Shown here: positions 54,501 through 61,900 of the stretch, one piece after another | Position numbering within the stretch: the first letter of the stretch is position 1 | How the letters are laid out: each line of letters starts with the position of its first letter | Assembly (NCBI RefSeq): GCF_018398875.1 | Contig: NZ_JAGWDK010000020.1 | Coordinates: 62,001 to 126,000, forward strand | DNA: 64,000 bases | Source of the DNA: Bradyrhizobium sp. sGM-13 | GTDB taxonomy: Bacteria > Pseudomonadota > Alphaproteobacteria > Rhizobiales > Xanthobacteraceae | Reading direction: 5' to 3' | Notes under the pieces: generated by a model | Databases searched by the model: none | What the model saw: only the letters and a program-made list of their open reading frames with translations | Told to the model about the DNA's origin: nothing | Made by a program: the position numbers and the translations under genes

Positions 54501-55993
54501 TCGCGCAGCGTGGCCAATTCCTGCGCGGAAAGCAGTGCCATGCCGGCGACCGACTGCGTGCCGTCCTGAACCATCGTGTTCAGGATAGTGATCCAATGCG
54601 ACGCAAGGCGTTCGATCGTCGCCGGCTCGAACAGCGCGGTCGCATAGGTAAAGATCGCGCGGATCTCCCCTGCCGGTCCCTCTTCGCTGTCGAGCGCCAG
54701 GTCGAACTTGACCGTGTCGACTTCGGCATCGAGCTTCTCGATCTGCAGGCCGGTGCGGTCGGACGGATTGCCCGACTGGCGCCGGCGCTGATGATTGTAG
54801 AGCACCTGAAAGAGCGGGTTCTGGCTCAGGCTGCGCTTGGGCTGCAGGATTTCCAGCAACCGCTCGAACGGAAGGTCCTGGTTCTCCTGCGCTTCGATCG
54901 TGGCCGAATGGACCGCTGCAATGAAGTCAGCGATCGCCGCGCGACCATCGAGCTGCGTGCGTAGCACCTGGGTGTTGACGAACAGCCCGATCACGCCGTG
55001 CGTCTCGTCGCGGTGGCGATTGGCGACCGGCACGCCGACGCTGATGTCGGACTGGCCGGTGTAGCGATAAAGCAGCAGTTTGAAGCTCGCCAGCAGGACG
55101 ACGAACAGCGTGGTCTGATGCCGGCGCGCCAGCGCGCGCAAGCCCTCGGCGAGCGCCGGATCGAGCGCCATGCGGAGCGCGGCGCCGGCGAGATCAGGAA
55201 CTGCCGGCCGCGCCCGATCGATTGGAAGCTGCAGCACCGCCGGATCCTTTAAGCGCGCCGTCCAGTAATTGACCTGGCGCTCGCCATCGACAGCGCTCAT
55301 CCAGAGCCGCTGCCAACAGGCATAGTCGGCATATTCAATATCGGGCTCCGGCAAAGCCGGCGCCTCGCCGCCTGCGAATGCCGCGTACAAGCGCCAGAAC
55401 TCGTCGACCAGCACGCCCATCGACCAGCCATCGGCCACGATGTGATGCAGGCTGACGACAAGGAAATGGTCGTCTTCCTCCAGCCTCAGCAACGCGGCGC
55501 GCATGAGCGGGCCGGCTTCGAGATCGAACGGCAGCGATGCTTCCTGCCGCGCCAGCAGATATGCCTGCTGCTCGCGGTCATCGCCATCGAGCGATACATG
55601 CCGCAACGTGAACGGTTGCGGGTCGAGCACGACCTGCTCGGCTTCCTTGCCCTGCTGCCGGAACACCGTACGAAGCGCGCTGTGACGGGCGACCAGCGCA
55701 TCGAAGGCCTGCTGCAGGGCGTGCCGTTGAAGCTGCCCTCGCACCCGCACTGTCGCCGATATGTTGTAGGCGGCGCTATCCGGATCCATCCGCCACAAGA
55801 ACCAGAGGCGCGATTGCGCAAAGGAAAGCGGCGTCCGCGTTCGCTCCTGGCGCGCAATCGGCAGCATGGCGAGATTGACGCCCTTCGCCGCGAGCTGCGT
55901 CAGGAACGCTTGTTGCTTGCTGGTCTCAAGGCGCATCAAGCGTCGTGAGATGTCACGAAGCTGCTGCTTCTGCGTCGCGGCGATATCATTCAT
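39551..55993 (-). CDS. Four-module NRPS with thioesterase: C-A-T-E-C-A-T-E-C-A-T-C-A-T-TE
   Basis: A 5480-residue terminal assembly-line enzyme. Approximate positions: C1 motif HHIVADG 183; A1 core 658; T1 LGGDS 1048; E1 HHLVIDG 1231; C2 start 1568 (HHILLDG 1706); A2 core 2178; T2 2565; E2 HHLVVDG 2746; C3 3084; A3 core 3690; T3 4074; C4 4147; A4 core 4741; T4 LGGNS 5140; TE GWSLGG 5276 with His near 5446. Pocket residues read by eye: A1 and A4 DGEGSGGVTK (not assigned; hydroxyornithine-type inferred from context), A2 DVWHFGRINK (Ser-like at best), A3 DILALGLVWK (close to Gly DILQLGLIWK). E domains predict D-residues 1 and 2. The start overlaps the upstream NRPS by 8 bases. The esterase gene follows directly. 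Confidence 0.95.
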   Translation of the reverse strand: MNDIAATQKQQLRDISRRLMRLETSKQQAFLTQLAAKGVNLAMLPIARQERTRTPLSFAQSRLWFLWRMDPDSAAYNISATVRVRGQLQRHALQQAFDALVARHSALRTVFRQQGKEAEQVVLDPQPFTLRHVSLDGDDREQQAYLLARQEASLPFDLEAGPLMRAALLRLEEDDHFLVVSLHHIVADGWSMGVLVDEFWRLYAAFAGGEAPALPEPDIEYADYACWQRLWMSAVDGERQVNYWTARLKDPAVLQLPIDRARPAVPDLAGAALRMALDPALAEGLRALARRHQTTLFVVLLASFKLLLYRYTGQSDISVGVPVANRHRDETHGVIGLFVNTQVLRTQLDGRAAIADFIAAVHSATIEAQENQDLPFERLLEILQPKRSLSQNPLFQVLYNHQRRRQSGNPSDRTGLQIEKLDAEVDTVKFDLALDSEEGPAGEIRAIFTYATALFEPATIERLASHWITILNTMVQDGTQSVAGMALLSAQELATLREWNGAGAGMDAPFTPVHQTVARLAADTPDAPALIFGDDVISYAELDRRANRLAHRLIRLGVSPADLVGISARRSPSLVAALLAILKTGAAYLPLDPEHPAKRQVGTMHDAGVRFVLVDLEGSALTALPSGIAAIPLDANDLGREPESDPGIAVEATSLAYVIYTSGSTGIPKGVAVEHGPFAMHCEVTAGLYDMDRHSRELHFLSFTFDGAHERLWTALTCGAALVMRGENLWSAEQTLDVLREQRVTNAGFPPAYLQQLADFAAWRGDPPPVGLYSFGGEAMPKAGFDKVKRALKPRTLINGYGPTETVVTPLVWKVDASEEIEGNYAPIGRPVGRRSAYILDRDLNIVPVGVTGELFIGGEGLARGYWRRAGLTAERFIPDPFGAPGARLYRTGDLARWRPDGVIEYVGRSDHQVKIRGFRIELGEIEAWLMRQPGVRSAVVVAREAGVTSQLVGYVAGEGAFDEAAMRTAISDELPDYMVPTRIVKLERLPLTAHGKVDREALPAPDVQATAAGRVAPRTATEATLAAIWAELLGQPLIGVDDNFFELGGDSIISLQLVGRARRAGLVIEPRDVFRHQTLQKLARAARIERSVEEAPEEDLEGSEHPLLPIQARFFSEDAGKRHHWNQAVLLAPKSPLDWASVERAVAAVVAHHDALRLSFKEVDGAWRATYGAAPATSEFFWIRSGIRDAAEVTAVASAAQASLLLAGPLLRVVGMDLADGSQRLLIVVHHLVIDGVSWRVLLEDFAAAYGQFQQGAASIALARSQSYASWGARLQAYSGTEGLSAELPYWLERGSRADLPCDDDHDGVDRVAEGEELLLAFDAGLTTRLLKEAPSAYRTQVNDLLLAGLARAVSRWSGIEDVVVELEGHGREDIFAGVDISRTVGWFTIAFPVRLPGGSGDDASLIKSVKEELRAIPSRGLGFGVLRHLGTEAQRNALAALPEPRIVFNYLGQFDSSVGEGTPFRIAPESAGPSRSDSAPLGRWLSINGQVREGQLRLSFSYGRRRYRRARIERLAEHYAAALRELVDHCTSGARGITPSDFALSNLSQADLDRLGAAIDCRDIEDIYPLSPMQQGMLFHALRDGESGNYVNQVGLEVRGLDAGRLRAAWHQVSARHAVLRTGFAWRELSGAAQQVVYRHVTLPFVEEDWREQAAAMDRGEFEAALAKASQAERARGFDLSQAPLQRVRLIRLDESRYWLIWTHHHILLDGWSSARLVAEILQHERGHRLPAVQGRYRDYIAWLQRQDRDAAATFWRSALSELDEPSFLADTLGGPASTGASGHGSLDLLLTADLTAKLQAFTKRERVTLNTLLQGAWAQLLRRHTGQRVVCFGATVSGRPAEIGGSEEMVGLFINTLPVVDRANPQTHVSAWLRDLQERNIDLRDHGWMPLYEIQRLAGRSGRPLFDNILVFENYPIDQALRGENESGRRFGRVEQVSITNYALTVAVFAKTDGINLGFRYDRARFDEDQIRYLQLTLSRLLAEIVADASRPLGELSGLNADETRKMLGWSGGFAKAPNVGNSIVAQIEARAAASPSAIALVFGDQQVSYEELNARANRLARRLQAHGIGRDRLVGLALERSVELIVGVLAVLKAGGAYLPLDPDYPPDRLLHMLRDSGAALVLTQGRLAERLAPVIAEAAVEAWPIDEETRAPTGGPVRNLDVALHADSLAYVMYTSGSTGMPKGVACTHGALAARLGWMQAEYCLDAGETLLQKTPFSFDVSVWEILWPLATGARIAVAAPGAHREPRLMVDAIIAHDVTTLHFVPQMLEHFVAEPEAKRCVSLKRLFSGGEALSAELKARVLAAFPNVRFDNRYGPTEALINATFWNCRDDGAARVPIGRPIPGTVIRILDNDLNMIPAGVTGELFIGGAGLARGYWRHQALTAERFLPDPFGGPGARLYRTGDLVRWRADGAIEYVGRSDHQIKIRGFRIELGEIEARLLEQPGVRAAVVVAREAGLGRQLIGYVSGARELEEQVLRTALSAVLPDYMVPSRIAVLERLPLAPNGKVDRQALPAPDLAYTGAGYQAPNTPAELALAAIWVELLGRPAVGLADNFFELGGDSIISLQMVSRARRAGYLIEPRDVFQHQTLEALALAARAEQRSEALADQGQVTGPHSLLPIQARFFAEDAGKRDHWNQAVLLRPRDRLDWEMMRRALAAVVDHHDALRLRFEEAEGRWRAEHGAAPAAGDLLWIRRAADGEAVTALAASVQASLSISRGPLLRAVGIDVADGTQRLLIVIHHLVVDGVSWRILLEDVAAAYAQLVNGGAAVALPAKSHAYAVWGKRLQDYVRSLELATELSYWVDRRANVDIPYDDDHGGTDYIADADEVLLTFERELTQRLLTDAPSAYRTQINDLLLAGLARAIWQWSGRDDVLVELEGHGREDLFGDLDISRTVGWFTTAFPVRLAGGSEDPSSLIKTVKEELRGIPGRGLGYGVLRYLGSEEQRAALADIAEPKIVFNYLGQIDGGVEGAALFAMASESAGASRDASSPLRRWLSVNGTVRDGQLRLSFGFGRKRYRRETIERLAGLYQVALRELVDHCTSGACGVTPSDVALSGLSQADLDRLELDWREIEDIYPLSPMQQGMLFHAMHDGESGLYVNQVAAEVRGLDAGKLHRAWQAVSDRHAVLRTGFVWRDLAGSPQQIVYRRADVPFVEEDWRARAAAFEPSHLDAALADVSLRERVEGFDLSKPPLQRVRLIRLGEDRHWLIWTHHHILLDGWSSARLIAEVMQHNGDRRLPALQRRYRDYIGWLQSRDRDASAAFWRNAMAKLEEPSFLAGGSTEHADAEAPGHGMLAMELDVAVTERLQQFAARERVTLNTLVQAAWAQLLRQHTGQGTVCFGVTVSGRPPELAGAEDMVGLFINTLPVIDDVGPQQKVGAWLRHLQDRNLTLREYGWTPLYEIQRLAGRPGRPLFDSILVFENYPVDHALMGKDGQIRVGETRIVETSNYPLFASVGLDERLRLVFNYQRRHFDEAQIARLQRAFVRLMEALSIDADRPVGMIAASDPIDDALLSRANDTRCAAPGRGIVEQFEAQVDQSPDAVALVFGNETLSYAALNARANRLARRLRDRGVRTDVVVGLALDRGVEMMFALLAVLKAGGAYLPLDPDYPAERLAHMLRDSGAALVLTQRTLLEQFAPVLEETDAEAWLLDEQQHGGGESDDAANLGVAVHPESLAYVIYTSGSTGLPKGVMVRHDAVTNFLATMAEQPGMTAKDRVLGLTSLSFDIAVLELWLPLTRGACVVLADRAAAHDPSRLKAMVVKHGVTMIQATPSTWRMLLDHDGPSLPASCRVLCGGEALPPDLARRLVAQAGEVWNLYGPTETTVWSARHRLDAEDDRPVLGGPIGNTTLHILDNDLNLAPVGVAGELYIGGAGLARGYWRRGALSAERFIPDPFGTSGARLYRTGDIARWRADGVIEYIGRADHQVKIRGFRIELGEIEARLLAQDGVRAAVVVAREIGAARQLVGYVNGAASLDAATLKTALSSALPDYMVPVRIVVLDRLPLTPNGKIDRKALPASDQLATSTEHVAPRTPVEVALAAIWADLLRQPSIGVTDNFFELGGDSIISLQMVSRARREGVSIEPRDVFRHQTIEALAALSRDVSPNNDTPASARGSLSSLTSEQLDRLDLDWSRIEDVYPLSPMQQGMLFHSLRDAGSGVYINQVSVEIRGLDAERLGRSWREMTAHHQMLRTGFLWRELAGSPLQAVYRDAVAPFEQEDWRGQTINEDRIAAALAGERAAEFDLSTPPLQRVRLLRLEDDLYRLIWTYHHILMDGWSSARFVGEVLECYYGGAPAANPTRYRDYIAWLLAQDAKAAERFWHEQLKSFEEPTQLADAFGARRHDASGHERCYTRLGESATAELKAFARRERITINTVIQGIWALLLLRYTGQQTVTFGVTVAGRPASLDGSQQMLGLFINTLPVIETPPSASTVGEWLRALQDRNSALRDYEHTPLYDIQSWAGRAGQAMFDSIIVFENYPIERSMHRGDGSLQFGGLRNVDVTNYPMDLSVLVEDTLQVEYTYMPSHFTAAQAGRIKAQFEHLLEALTRDGTALLGSLDPVTAVDAALAKNCNRHGTSAVALPLVHESISIHARRHPEWTALTIGGKALSFGALDTRANRLAHHLIGRGLKPEQRVGVVVERTEATMVALLAVLKAGGAYVPLDPEIPAERRAFVMRDAGTSFLLTGQLDVREGLDRVERISLSTFDFDAGPDHAPQPELHPENLAYLIYTSGSTGTPKGVAVAHGPLAMHCHVTGRLYEIDESSCELHFLSLAFDGAHERWLTVLSHGARLLMRDAELWTPAQTVENLHAHRVSHIGLPPAYLQQVAEAVEQAGNPPPVKLYSFGGEAMPKAGFDKVRRVLKPRILINGYGPTETVVTPLVWKVDGTGECETPYAPIGLPVGDRRAYILDSSLNIIPAGVAGELYLGGFGLARGYHGKAGMTAERFVPDPFSAVPGGRLYRTGDLARWREDGTVEYLGRSDDQVKVNGFRIELGEIQTSLLRHEEIEQAAVVALAGAAGNQLVAYVAPKAAMNAAGDAAEALVGRLTSFLKHTLPVYMVPARIMVLERLPVLSSGKVDRRALPAPDSAGRSFVAPQGPAETAMARLWADILKLPQVGVTDNFFELGGNSILSLKVVARLRQDKTFGIEIKLRDLLQKPTIRALLADNASPAPAAAPPPTALLPLNAAVHGAHPVFSVHGGFGTVFDYGPLARRLEGRRQVIGLQSRMLVDSSWSDRSLDAMAADYASEIRQLQPNGPYSLIGWSLGGLLVTLVAAELERCGERVDCLLMVDSFVLRQHGGSERQAAAAHWADDLAGLLSAVLPHAAAVRISSHVEEAKAAGMPETSESVRRLVARILGEGASTDDTLLGVDDLSAAFAVGRHLKSLTQNAAPPRRLATRPLCWWTPGRLTQRDRLEMQLPDAIDRGVVGDNHFTILRDAGLLDEICGLLVPETASAASQDTVPEPAE
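43767..45375 (-). repeat. Duplicated Gly-type A-domain segment (copy in the four-module NRPS)
   Basis: This segment encodes the A domain of module 3 from QVDQSPDAVALVFG to NFFELGGDS. It is nearly identical, by reading, to 56190-57785 in the two-module NRPS. Similarity falls off sharply after GGDS, inside the carrier domain. Confidence 0.75.
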
Positions 55994-58900
55994 CGGAAAG
56001 TTCGACTTCCTTCAACATGTCGAGCATCGCGGCGATGTCGTCGCCGCGCTTATCGACCTGAATCTCCGGGGCAAGCGCAGCGGCCATCGTCTCGATGGTC
56101 GTCATTTCAAACAGGCGGTTCAGCGGCAGGTCATGGCCGAGATCGCGCTTGATGCGGCTGACGAGCTGGACGGCGGTGAGAGAGTCGCCGCCGAGCTCGA
56201 AGAAATTATCGGTGACGCCGATATTGGGCTGGCGCATCAGGTCGGCCCAGATCGCGGCCAGCGCCGCTTCCACCGGCGTACGCGGCGCCACGTGCTCGGT
56301 TGATGTCGCGAACTGGTCCGGCGCCGGCAGCGCCTTGCGGTCGATCTTGCCGTTCGGTGTCAGGGGCAGCCGGTCCAGCACCACGACCCTTGCCGGCACC
56401 ATGTAGTCCGGCAATGCCGACGACAGCGCGGGCTTGAGAGCTGTCCCGTCCAACGACGTTTCACCGCTGACATAGCCGACGAGCTGGCGGGCAGCGCCAA
56501 TCTCGCGCGCCACCACCACCGCCGAGCGCACGCCATCCTGCTCCAACAGCCGCGCCTCGATCTCGCCGAGCTCGATCCGAAAACCGCGGATCTTCACCTG
56601 GTGGTCGGCGCGGCCGATATACTCGATCACCCCATCGGCGCGCCATCGCGCCACGTCGCCGGTGCGGTACAGCCGCGCCCCTGGCGGGCCGAACGGATCG
56701 GGGATGAAGCGTTCCGCGCTCAGCGCGCCGCGCTGCCAGTAGCCGCGTGCAAGTCCTGCACCGCCGATATAGAGCTCGCCCGCAACGCCGACCGGCGCGA
56801 GATTGAGGTCGTTGTCCAAAATATGCAGCGTGGTGTTGCCGATCGGGCCGCCCAGAAGCGGACGGTCGTCCTTGGCATCGAGGCGGTGGCGGGCCGACCA
56901 CACCGTGGTCTCGGTCGGACCATACAGGTTCCAGACCTCGCCGGCCTGCGCCACCAGCCGCCGCGCCAGGTCCGGCGGCAAGGCCTCGCCGCCGCACAGC
57001 ACGCGGCAGCTTGGGGGCAGTGGTGGGCCGTCATGATCAAGCAGCATCCGCCAAGTCGAGGGCGTCGCCTGGATCAGGGTGACGCCATGCCTGACCACCA
57101 TGGCCTTGAGGCGCGACGGATCATGCGCCGCGGCGCGATCGGCCAGCACTACGCATGCCCCGAGCGTGAGTGGCAGCCAGAGCTCCAGCACCGCGATGTC
57201 GAACGACAACGAGGTCAGGCCGAGCACACGATCCTGGGCCGTCATGCCCGGCCGCTCCGCCATGGTCGCCAAAAAGTTCGTCACCGCGTCATGGCGGACC
57301 ATCACGCCCTTGGGCAGGCCGGTCGAGCCGGAGGTGTAGATCACATAGGCGAGGCTTTCGGGATGGACGATGACATCAAGATTGCCGCCGTCACCGCCCT
57401 CGCCGCTGTCATTCTCGTCGAGCAGCCACGCCTCGGCGCCGGTCTCCTCCAGCACTGGGGCAAACTGTTCCAGCAGCATCCGCTGCGTCAGCACCAGCGC
57501 CGCGCCGCTGTCGCGCAGCATGTGCGCCAGCCGCTCTGCCGGGTAATCCGGATCGAGCGGCAGATAGGCCCCGCCCGCCTTCAACACAGCGAGCAGCGCG
57601 ACCATCATCTCGACGCCGCGCTCCAGCGCCAGCCCCACCACCACGTCGGTTCCGACGCCGCGATCGCGCAGCCGCCGCGCCAGCCGGTTGGCGCGCGCGT
57701 TCAACGCGCGATAGCTCAGCTCCTTATCGCCAAACACCAGCGCAACAGCGTCCGGAGATTGATCGACCTGTGCCTCGAACGGTTCGATAAACGAGCGGTC
57801 CCGTGGATATTGCGCCTGCGTCCGATTCCACGTCTCCAGCAAAAGCTGGCGCTCTTCGTCAGGCAGAACATCCAGTTGCCGCACCGGAGAGCGAGGCGCG
57901 CGCTCCAGCGTCTCCGCCACTTGATCGAGCGCCTGCTGCATCAAGGCGCAGATGCGATCGGCCGAGAGCGGATGGACGACCTGAGCGGTTAACCCGAGCG
58001 CATTACCACAATCCTCGACCGCCATCATCAAGGGATAGTTCGTACGCTCTTCGCCGCCGAGCCACTCGACGCCCTGTAGGCCTGCGCCGCCCTGCCCCGT
58101 GGACGAAGCCGCCGGCATCGCATTGTGACGGTAGTTCAAGATCGAACTGAACAGGGGTGCGGGCGCGGCGACACCGCTGCATCGCTGCGCGAGCGGCAGC
58201 GAGGCATGTTCATGTGCCATCAGCTCGGTCAACCTTGCGTGGGCATGACGAACGCTGTCTTCAACCGCGGTGTCATCGAGATCAAGCCGCAGCGGCAATG
58301 TATTGATGAACAGCCCCATGGTGCGGTCGCCGCCGGCGCCCGCATGCATTCGGCCGAACAGAACCGTGCCGAACACGACGCGCTCACGCCCGCTGCTTCG
58401 CGCCACCACCTGTCCCCAGGCGAGATGGCAGAGGCTGGCAAGGCTCACCCCCAGCCGCCGTGCCAGAGCGCGGAGCCGTGCATTGAGCTGTTCCGGCAGC
58501 GTTCGCCGCGCTTCCGCCACACCGCCACCGTCGCCATGCACGCGATCCAGCCCAAACGGCGTGGTCGGCTCATCGATATCAGAGAGCATGCCTCGGAAGA
58601 AGCGCTCGTGCTCCGCGATGGCGGCCGATCCTCGCGACTGCGCCACCAGATTTCGGAACTGATAGGGAGCCGGAAGCTCATGACTACGCCCAGACAATAT
58701 CTTCTGCACTTCGTCGTGCATCACCTCCAGCGTGGAGTGATCGCCGATCAAATGATGCAGCAACACCAAAAGCAGCCAGCGCTCCTTGCCCGGATCGCGC
58801 GCGATTGCAAACCGCAGCAGCGGCGCCTGGCCAAGGTCGATCCGATGGCGGCGCGGGTCGAAACGCCGCGCAAGCTGCTCATGCGCCGGGCTCTCGCGGT

Positions 58901-61900
58901 CCAGCGCGACCTCGGTGATGACTACAGTAGCCCGCCGCCAAACCACCTGCGCCGGAGCGGATAGCCCCTCCCATGCAATGGACGTGCGGAGAATATCGTG
59001 CCGGTCGATGACCTGCTGAACGGCGGCGAGATAACGGTCGATCAAGTCGCGGCTTGCGAACGCCATCTGGCCGATCAGTAAATATGGATCGCCCTGTGCC
59101 GACAGCAGATGGTGAAACAGGATGCCATCCTGAAGCGGCGATAGCCCGTAGATGTCCTGGATGTTGGCGATGCCGCCGGGCACGTTGGCCACGATGCTGT
59201 CGATGTCGGATTGCTTCAACGCGATCAACGGCAACAGCTCGGGCGTAATCGCCGTCGTCTGCGACGTGATCAGATTGGCCGGAACAGCCGCGCCGACGCC
59301 GCCGTTGAGGCTGGCGGCGAAATCGGCGAGCACGGGATTGGCGAACAGCGCGCGTACATCGGCGCTCAGCGAATGCCGCTGCAGGCGTTCCAGCATGCGG
59401 ACCGCGAGCAGCGAGTGGCCACCCAGTTCAAAGAAGTGATCGTTGCGTCCGATATGATCGACGCCGAGCAGCTCGGTCCAGATCTTTGCGACGATCTCCT
59501 CGATCTCGCCCTGCGCCGGCTCGAAACTGCGCCTTGCAAAGGCATCATCCTCCGGCGCAGGCAGCGTCTTGCGATCGACCTTGCCGTTCGGCGTCAGCGG
59601 CAGTGTATCCAGGCGTACGAATGCCGACGGCACCATGTAGTCCGGCAAGCGCTCACGGAGGTGATTGCGCATCGCAGCCGCAAATTCACCGGCATCACGC
59701 TTCACGCCGTCGTCCTTCGCGGCCACATAGGCGACCAGCCGCGGGTCACCGCTGTGGTCCCGCAGCGCCAGCACCACCGCATCGGTCACGCCGATGTGCT
59801 CATTAAGGCGAAACTCGATCTCGCCCAATTCGATGCGGAAGCCGCGGATTTTTACCTGATGATCGTTGCGGCCGAGGAACGCGATGTTGCCATCCGGCAG
59901 GTAGCGTCCGAGATCGCCGCTGCGATACATCCGCGCGTTAGCGTCGCTACTGAAGGGGTCGCGCACGAAACGTTCCGCCGTCAGGTCGGTGCGATTGAGA
60001 TACCCGCGGGCTACTCCTGCCCCGCCGATGTAGATCTCGCCGGTCGGACCGAGCGGAACGGGCGCACCGAAGCTATCAAGCAGATAGATCCGTGTATTGG
60101 GAAGCGGACGACCGATCGGGACGACGTCGCCATCAAAGCCGGCCGGCCGCAGCCAACTGGTAGCGCAGACCGTCGTTTCCGTCGGCCCGTAGCCATTGAA
60201 GACGGCAACGCCAGGCGGCAGATCCCTGATCAGTTCCGCCTTGGGCAATTCGCCGGCGAGGACGAGCACCCGCAGCGACACCAGCCTGTCGAGATCATTC
60301 CGCCCCTGCAGCATGGCCGGCGGCAAGGTCGCGTGCGTAATGGCGTTGTCCGAGAGGAGATCAAGCAGCTCCGACGTATTGCGGTGCTCTCGCGGGCCAA
60401 CGAGAAACAGCTCGGCCCCCGAGCACAGCGCCATGATAATTTCCCAAGTGCTGGCGTCGAAGCTGAACGAAGCAAACTGCACGATGCGGCTGCGTTGGGA
60501 AACGTCAAACAGCGCTCGCTGCGCCAGCGCCAGATTTACCAGGCCGCGATGCTCGACCATCACCCCCTTTGGCCGGCCGGTAGATCCGGAAGTGTAGATG
60601 ATGTAAGCGAGATGCCGTGACGTAAGTCCCATGACAAGGTCACCGGGATCTGACGCCGACAGACTAGCGACGGTGGCTGCGCTCGCCTCCAGATCGACAA
60701 TCTTGCACGCCACATTCGCGAAGATTGTGCGTCCGGCATCGTCAACGATCAACAATCCCGGGCTTGCATCCTCGACGATCTGACGCAGCCGCTCCGCCGG
60801 ATAGGCCGGATCCAGCGGCAGATAAGCGCCGCCCGCCTTCAGCACGGCCAGCAGGCTGACGATCATGGCGATGCCGCGCTCCAGGCAGATCGCGACCGGC
60901 TGATCCGGACCGACGCCCAAAGCGATCAGGTGCCGTGCGAGCTGATTGGCCTTCGCATCAAGTTCGCCATAGCTCAGGCGAACGTCCTCATGAACCAGCG
61001 CCGTGGTTTCGGACGCGGTTCGGACCTGCTCTGCGAACAGTTCGTGGATGCAGCGCTCCGATGGGAACGGCGCAGCCGTTTCGTTCCATGTGTCCAAAAG
61101 GAGCTTGCGTTCCTCCTGGCCGACAATATCGATCCGGTCGACGATTTGATCCGCGTCGATGACCATGGCCCGCAGCAAGACGAGCAGATAGTCCCGGTGA
61201 CGCTTCATCGTCGCTTCGTCGAACAGTGCCGTTGCATAGTTCAAGGCGCCGACGATGCGGCCGTCCGCTTCGCCCAGATTCAGCTCGAGATCGAACTTGA
61301 CCTGCTGCAGCGGAATATCGGCAATCTCGGCCTTGAGACCTGGTAACTCAACGATTGCCGCCTCGTTGTTCTGCCAGGCAAACACGACCTGAAAGACCGG
61401 CGTATGCTCCAGCCGCCGCGGCGGCTGAACGATCTCGACGAGTTGCTCGAACGGCAGATCCTGATGATCCTGAGCTTCGAGCGCCGCAGCGCGCACGCGG
61501 CTGAGCAATTCAGCCACATCAGGCTCTCCCGACAAATCGACGCGGAGCGCCAGCATGTTGACGAAGAAGCCGACCAGGCCTTCGATTTCGCGCCTGTTGC
61601 GGTTTGCCGTCGGCGTGCCGATCACAATATCGGTCTGCCCGGAAAGTCTTGATAACACCGCCGCCCAGGCCGCCAGCACCGTCATGAATGCCGTCGCGCG
61701 GCGCGACTGGCTGAATAGCCTGATGCGATGCGCAAGCCCGGCGTCGATCTCGATCGGCAATGACGCGCCGGCGAGAGACCTGACCGGCGGCCGCGGCCGG
61801 TCTGTCGGCAGTTCGAGCACCGCGGGAGCGCCCGCGAGTGCCTGCCGCCAATAGTCGACCTGCCGCTGCAACCGCTCGCCCGCCAGCCATTGCCGTTGCC

